Positions 14,561-16,073 of a stretch of 16,073 nt of DNA are shown one piece after another. The stretch is from NCBI GenBank assembly GCA_004554665.1, contig SFKY01000058.1, forward strand, positions 1 through 16,073, read 5' to 3'. Within the stretch, counting starts at the first letter, position 1, and each line of letters starts with the position of its first letter. Both the position numbers and the translations under genes were made by a program. Source of the DNA: Bacteroidales bacterium. Its GTDB lineage: Bacteria > Bacteroidota > Bacteroidia > Bacteroidales > Bacteroidaceae. Under the pieces are notes generated by a model, which saw only the letters and a program-made list of their open reading frames with translations, was not told the DNA's origin and searched no databases.

Positions 14561-15779
14561 AGGCAAATGTGAGTGTCGAGGCTTTGTCGGGGGTGATTAG
14601 CGAAGCCACCTCGCGCACCTCCTCGCTCGACACATTCTTTATGCGGTCGGAAATCTCGGCGATGGTGCTCGCCTTGCCGTGAAACAGCATACTTTTGCCG
14701 AGCGACAGCGATGTGCTCTCCCGGTTTTCGCTCGCGATGAGCAGTTGTCCGGTGTATTGCCGCTTGGCGCGGTCGAGGGCAACCGCCGATATGCCATGCT
14801 CGGCGATATCCTCGATAATGCCGCCTATGAGCCGCAGGCAGGGCTTCACATGGTGGGAGTCGCAGCCGAAATACACGTTAAACTCGCCGGAGTCGGTGAA
14901 CAAAGTAGTCGATGACTCAACGGTATAGACATATCCTCTGCGCTCGCGCAAAGAGAGGTTGAAAAGTGAGTTCATTCCGGGTCCTCCCAGGATATTGTTG
15001 AGCAAAGTGAGGGCATATTTTCTCGAATCATACATCCCGAAAACCTGCGCGCCGTAGATGGTGTGCGACTGGTAGCCGTCGATTTCGCGCTTGATGTGAA
15101 ACGGGGCTACAACTTGCGGAGCCACGCGCTCGATGCGCTGCAACTCGTTTTTCAGCGAGCCGAAATGCTTCTCGGCAAGGCGGCACAGGCGGGCGAAGTC
15201 GATGTCGCCGGCAGAAAACAGCGCCATGTTTGCCGGCACATAATGCCTGTCGATGAACGTGCGGCACATTTCGGGTGTGAAAGTGCGCAGAGTTGTCTCG
15301 CAGCCCAGGATGTTGTGCCCGAGACCGGAGCCGGCAAAGAGCAAGTCTTCAAAATCGTCATATACCGCTTCCGAGGGGGTGTCGAGATAGGAATTTACCT
15401 CGTCGAGCACCACTTCGCGCTCTTTGTTGAGTTCGCTTGCCGGGAATTGCGAGTGCTGCACCAGGTCGGCGATAAGTTCCATAGCGCGGTCGTAGTATTG
15501 CGAAGGAAACACCGAATAGACCATAGTTTCCTCCTTGGAAGTGTAGGCATTGATTTCGCCGCCCACGCGCTCCATGCGGTTTACGATATGATATGATTTG
15601 CGATGCTTGGTGCCCTTGAAGATAGTGTGTTCCACAAAGTGAGCCATCCCCAGCAGAGATGCGTCTTCGTCGCGGCTGCCGACATTTACAGCCACACCGA
15701 AATATGCCACTCCAGAGCGGCAAGGCTCATGAATGATTTTCAGCCCGTTGGGCAGAATGTGTGTTTGAAATGCTTCCAT
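14559..15779 (-). CDS. M16-family zinc metallopeptidase (processing-peptidase type)
   Basis: The 406-residue protein is a pitrilysin/insulinase-family peptidase. The inverted zinc motif HFVEH is at residues 47-51 (His47, Glu50, His51), and the third ligand Glu127 in REVVLDEVNSYLD stands 76 residues on, as in active family members. The C-terminal half has the paired-domain segment LRERRGYVYTVESS with the conserved Arg-Tyr pair, so one chain carries both M16 domains, the length typical of bacterial mitochondrial-processing-peptidase-like enzymes. No signal peptide is apparent from the chosen Met, so it is probably cytoplasmic, degrading peptides. The frame runs open to 15851, but the promoter at 15796-15826 lies inside this extension, and MEAFQTHILPNG is the usual start of the fold. 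Confidence 0.92.
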   Translation of the reverse strand: MEAFQTHILPNGLKIIHEPCRSGVAYFGVAVNVGSRDEDASLLGMAHFVEHTIFKGTKHRKSYHIVNRMERVGGEINAYTSKEETMVYSVFPSQYYDRAMELIADLVQHSQFPASELNKEREVVLDEVNSYLDTPSEAVYDDFEDLLFAGSGLGHNILGCETTLRTFTPEMCRTFIDRHYVPANMALFSAGDIDFARLCRLAEKHFGSLKNELQRIERVAPQVVAPFHIKREIDGYQSHTIYGAQVFGMYDSRKYALTLLNNILGGPGMNSLFNLSLRERRGYVYTVESSTTLFTDSGEFNVYFGCDSHHVKPCLRLIGGIIEDIAEHGISAVALDRAKRQYTGQLLIASENRESTSLSLGKSMLFHGKASTIAEISDRIKNVSSEEVREVASLITPDKASTLTFA

Positions 15780-15795
15780 TGTTGTAATTTGAATG

Positions 15796-15826
15796 CAAAG
15801 ATAGTGCAAGGTGAGAGCAGTGCAAA
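15796..15826 (-). promoter_or_regulatory. Consensus Bacteroidetes promoter of the M16 gene
   Basis: On the minus strand TTTG (15826-15823), 19 bases of spacer, then TATCTTTG (15803-15796) match the consensus TTTG-N19-TAnnTTTG without a mismatch. The predicted transcript starts about 10 bases before the ATG at 15779, which decides against the upstream start codon. Confidence 0.85.
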
Positions 15827-15899
15827 GCAAATATTGCAGTTTTTTCTCCAAAACAGCACCAAAACCGACAAATTGTTGCCATTTCTACAATTTTTATGC

Positions 15900-15907
15900 T
15901 ATCTTTG
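15900..15907 (+). promoter_or_regulatory. -7 box of the XRE-type regulator gene
   Basis: TATCTTTG is the favoured form of TAnnTTTG and lies 26 bases before the ATG at 15934. A TTG at 15876-15878 is 21 bases upstream, a tolerable but not ideal spacing. Confidence 0.65.
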
Positions 15908-15933
15908 TAGTTCGATTCTAATAATATTTTGTT

Positions 15934-16073
15934 ATGAACAACAAGAATGCTATTGAGCAAGTGGCTCATCGCCTCAAGGGGCTTCGCGACGCGCTCGACC
16001 TCACACCGAGCGACATCGCCAAGGCTTGCGAAATCAATGTCGAAACCTATATGGCATACGAGTCGGGCAATTC
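15934..16073 (+). CDS. XRE-type helix-turn-helix regulator, 5' part only
   Basis: Only the first 46 codons are in the window; the gene runs off the right end. The visible part is a Cro/C1-type helix-turn-helix: VAHRLKGLRDALDLTPSDIA then KACEINVETYMAYESG, with the usual two-helix spacing. In Bacteroidales, proteins with this start often carry a C-terminal cupin domain and lie before an acyl-CoA synthetase-like gene; neither can be checked here. It is divergent from the M16 gene, with its own -7 box at 15900. Confidence 0.8.
   Translation, partial: MNNKNAIEQVAHRLKGLRDALDLTPSDIAKACEINVETYMAYESGN

Overview
The window looks like a piece of a Bacteroidales chromosome, most likely from the Prevotellaceae. 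This rests on Bacteroidetes-type promoters (TAnnTTTG at -7, two with a TTTG/TTG-like element 19 bp upstream), an adjacent pair of glycine-lipid-type acyltransferases, the gene order dut - TPR protein - DUF4292 lipoprotein - EnvC-like protein, and a secreted protein with a type IX secretion-like C-terminal tail. No rRNA, tRNA, CRISPR array or complete mobile element was found. The taxonomy is inferred from family recognition only.

Layout. Positions 1-478 have no convincing gene but hold degenerate repeats. Positions 479-783 are a wreck of a BRO-N/DinD-like gene with an internal deletion and frameshift, ending in a REP-like palindrome. Positions 988-2819 (+) are an O-acyltransferase and a GNAT-type N-acyltransferase (glsA/glsB-like), probably for amino-acid lipids. 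Converging on them (1 bp between stops) on the minus strand is dgt (7079-5742), then a membrane-anchored winged-helix regulator (5733-4984), then, behind its own strong promoter and a 10-bp-arm dyad, an outer-membrane beta-barrel receptor (4872-2821). dgt is divergent from dut, so two dNTP hydrolases share a 107-bp promoter region. dut starts a tightly overlapped four-gene operon (7187-11862): dUTPase, TPR protein, DUF4292 lipoprotein, and a catalytically degenerate LytM/EnvC-like protein whose stop codon lies inside a long hairpin.

The accessory part runs from 11863 to about 14500. It holds a 20-bp-arm inverted repeat, a cluster of the same repeat family seen near position 150 (one 19-base word is identical), the N-terminal part of a tyrosine recombinase, and, joined to it near 12805, the C-terminal part of a secreted endonuclease/exonuclease/phosphatase-family protein with a sorting tail. 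Both genes are broken at this joint. After a shared terminator come an M16 metallopeptidase (minus strand) with a textbook promoter and, divergently, the start of an XRE-type regulator cut by the window end.

The conserved genes cover lipid modification, nucleotide-pool cleaning, envelope biogenesis and proteolysis. The least explained items are the membrane regulator/receptor pair with its dyad, the envC stop-codon hairpin, the dispersed repeats, and the recombinase-nuclease junction. The last may be real rearrangement or an assembly artefact.
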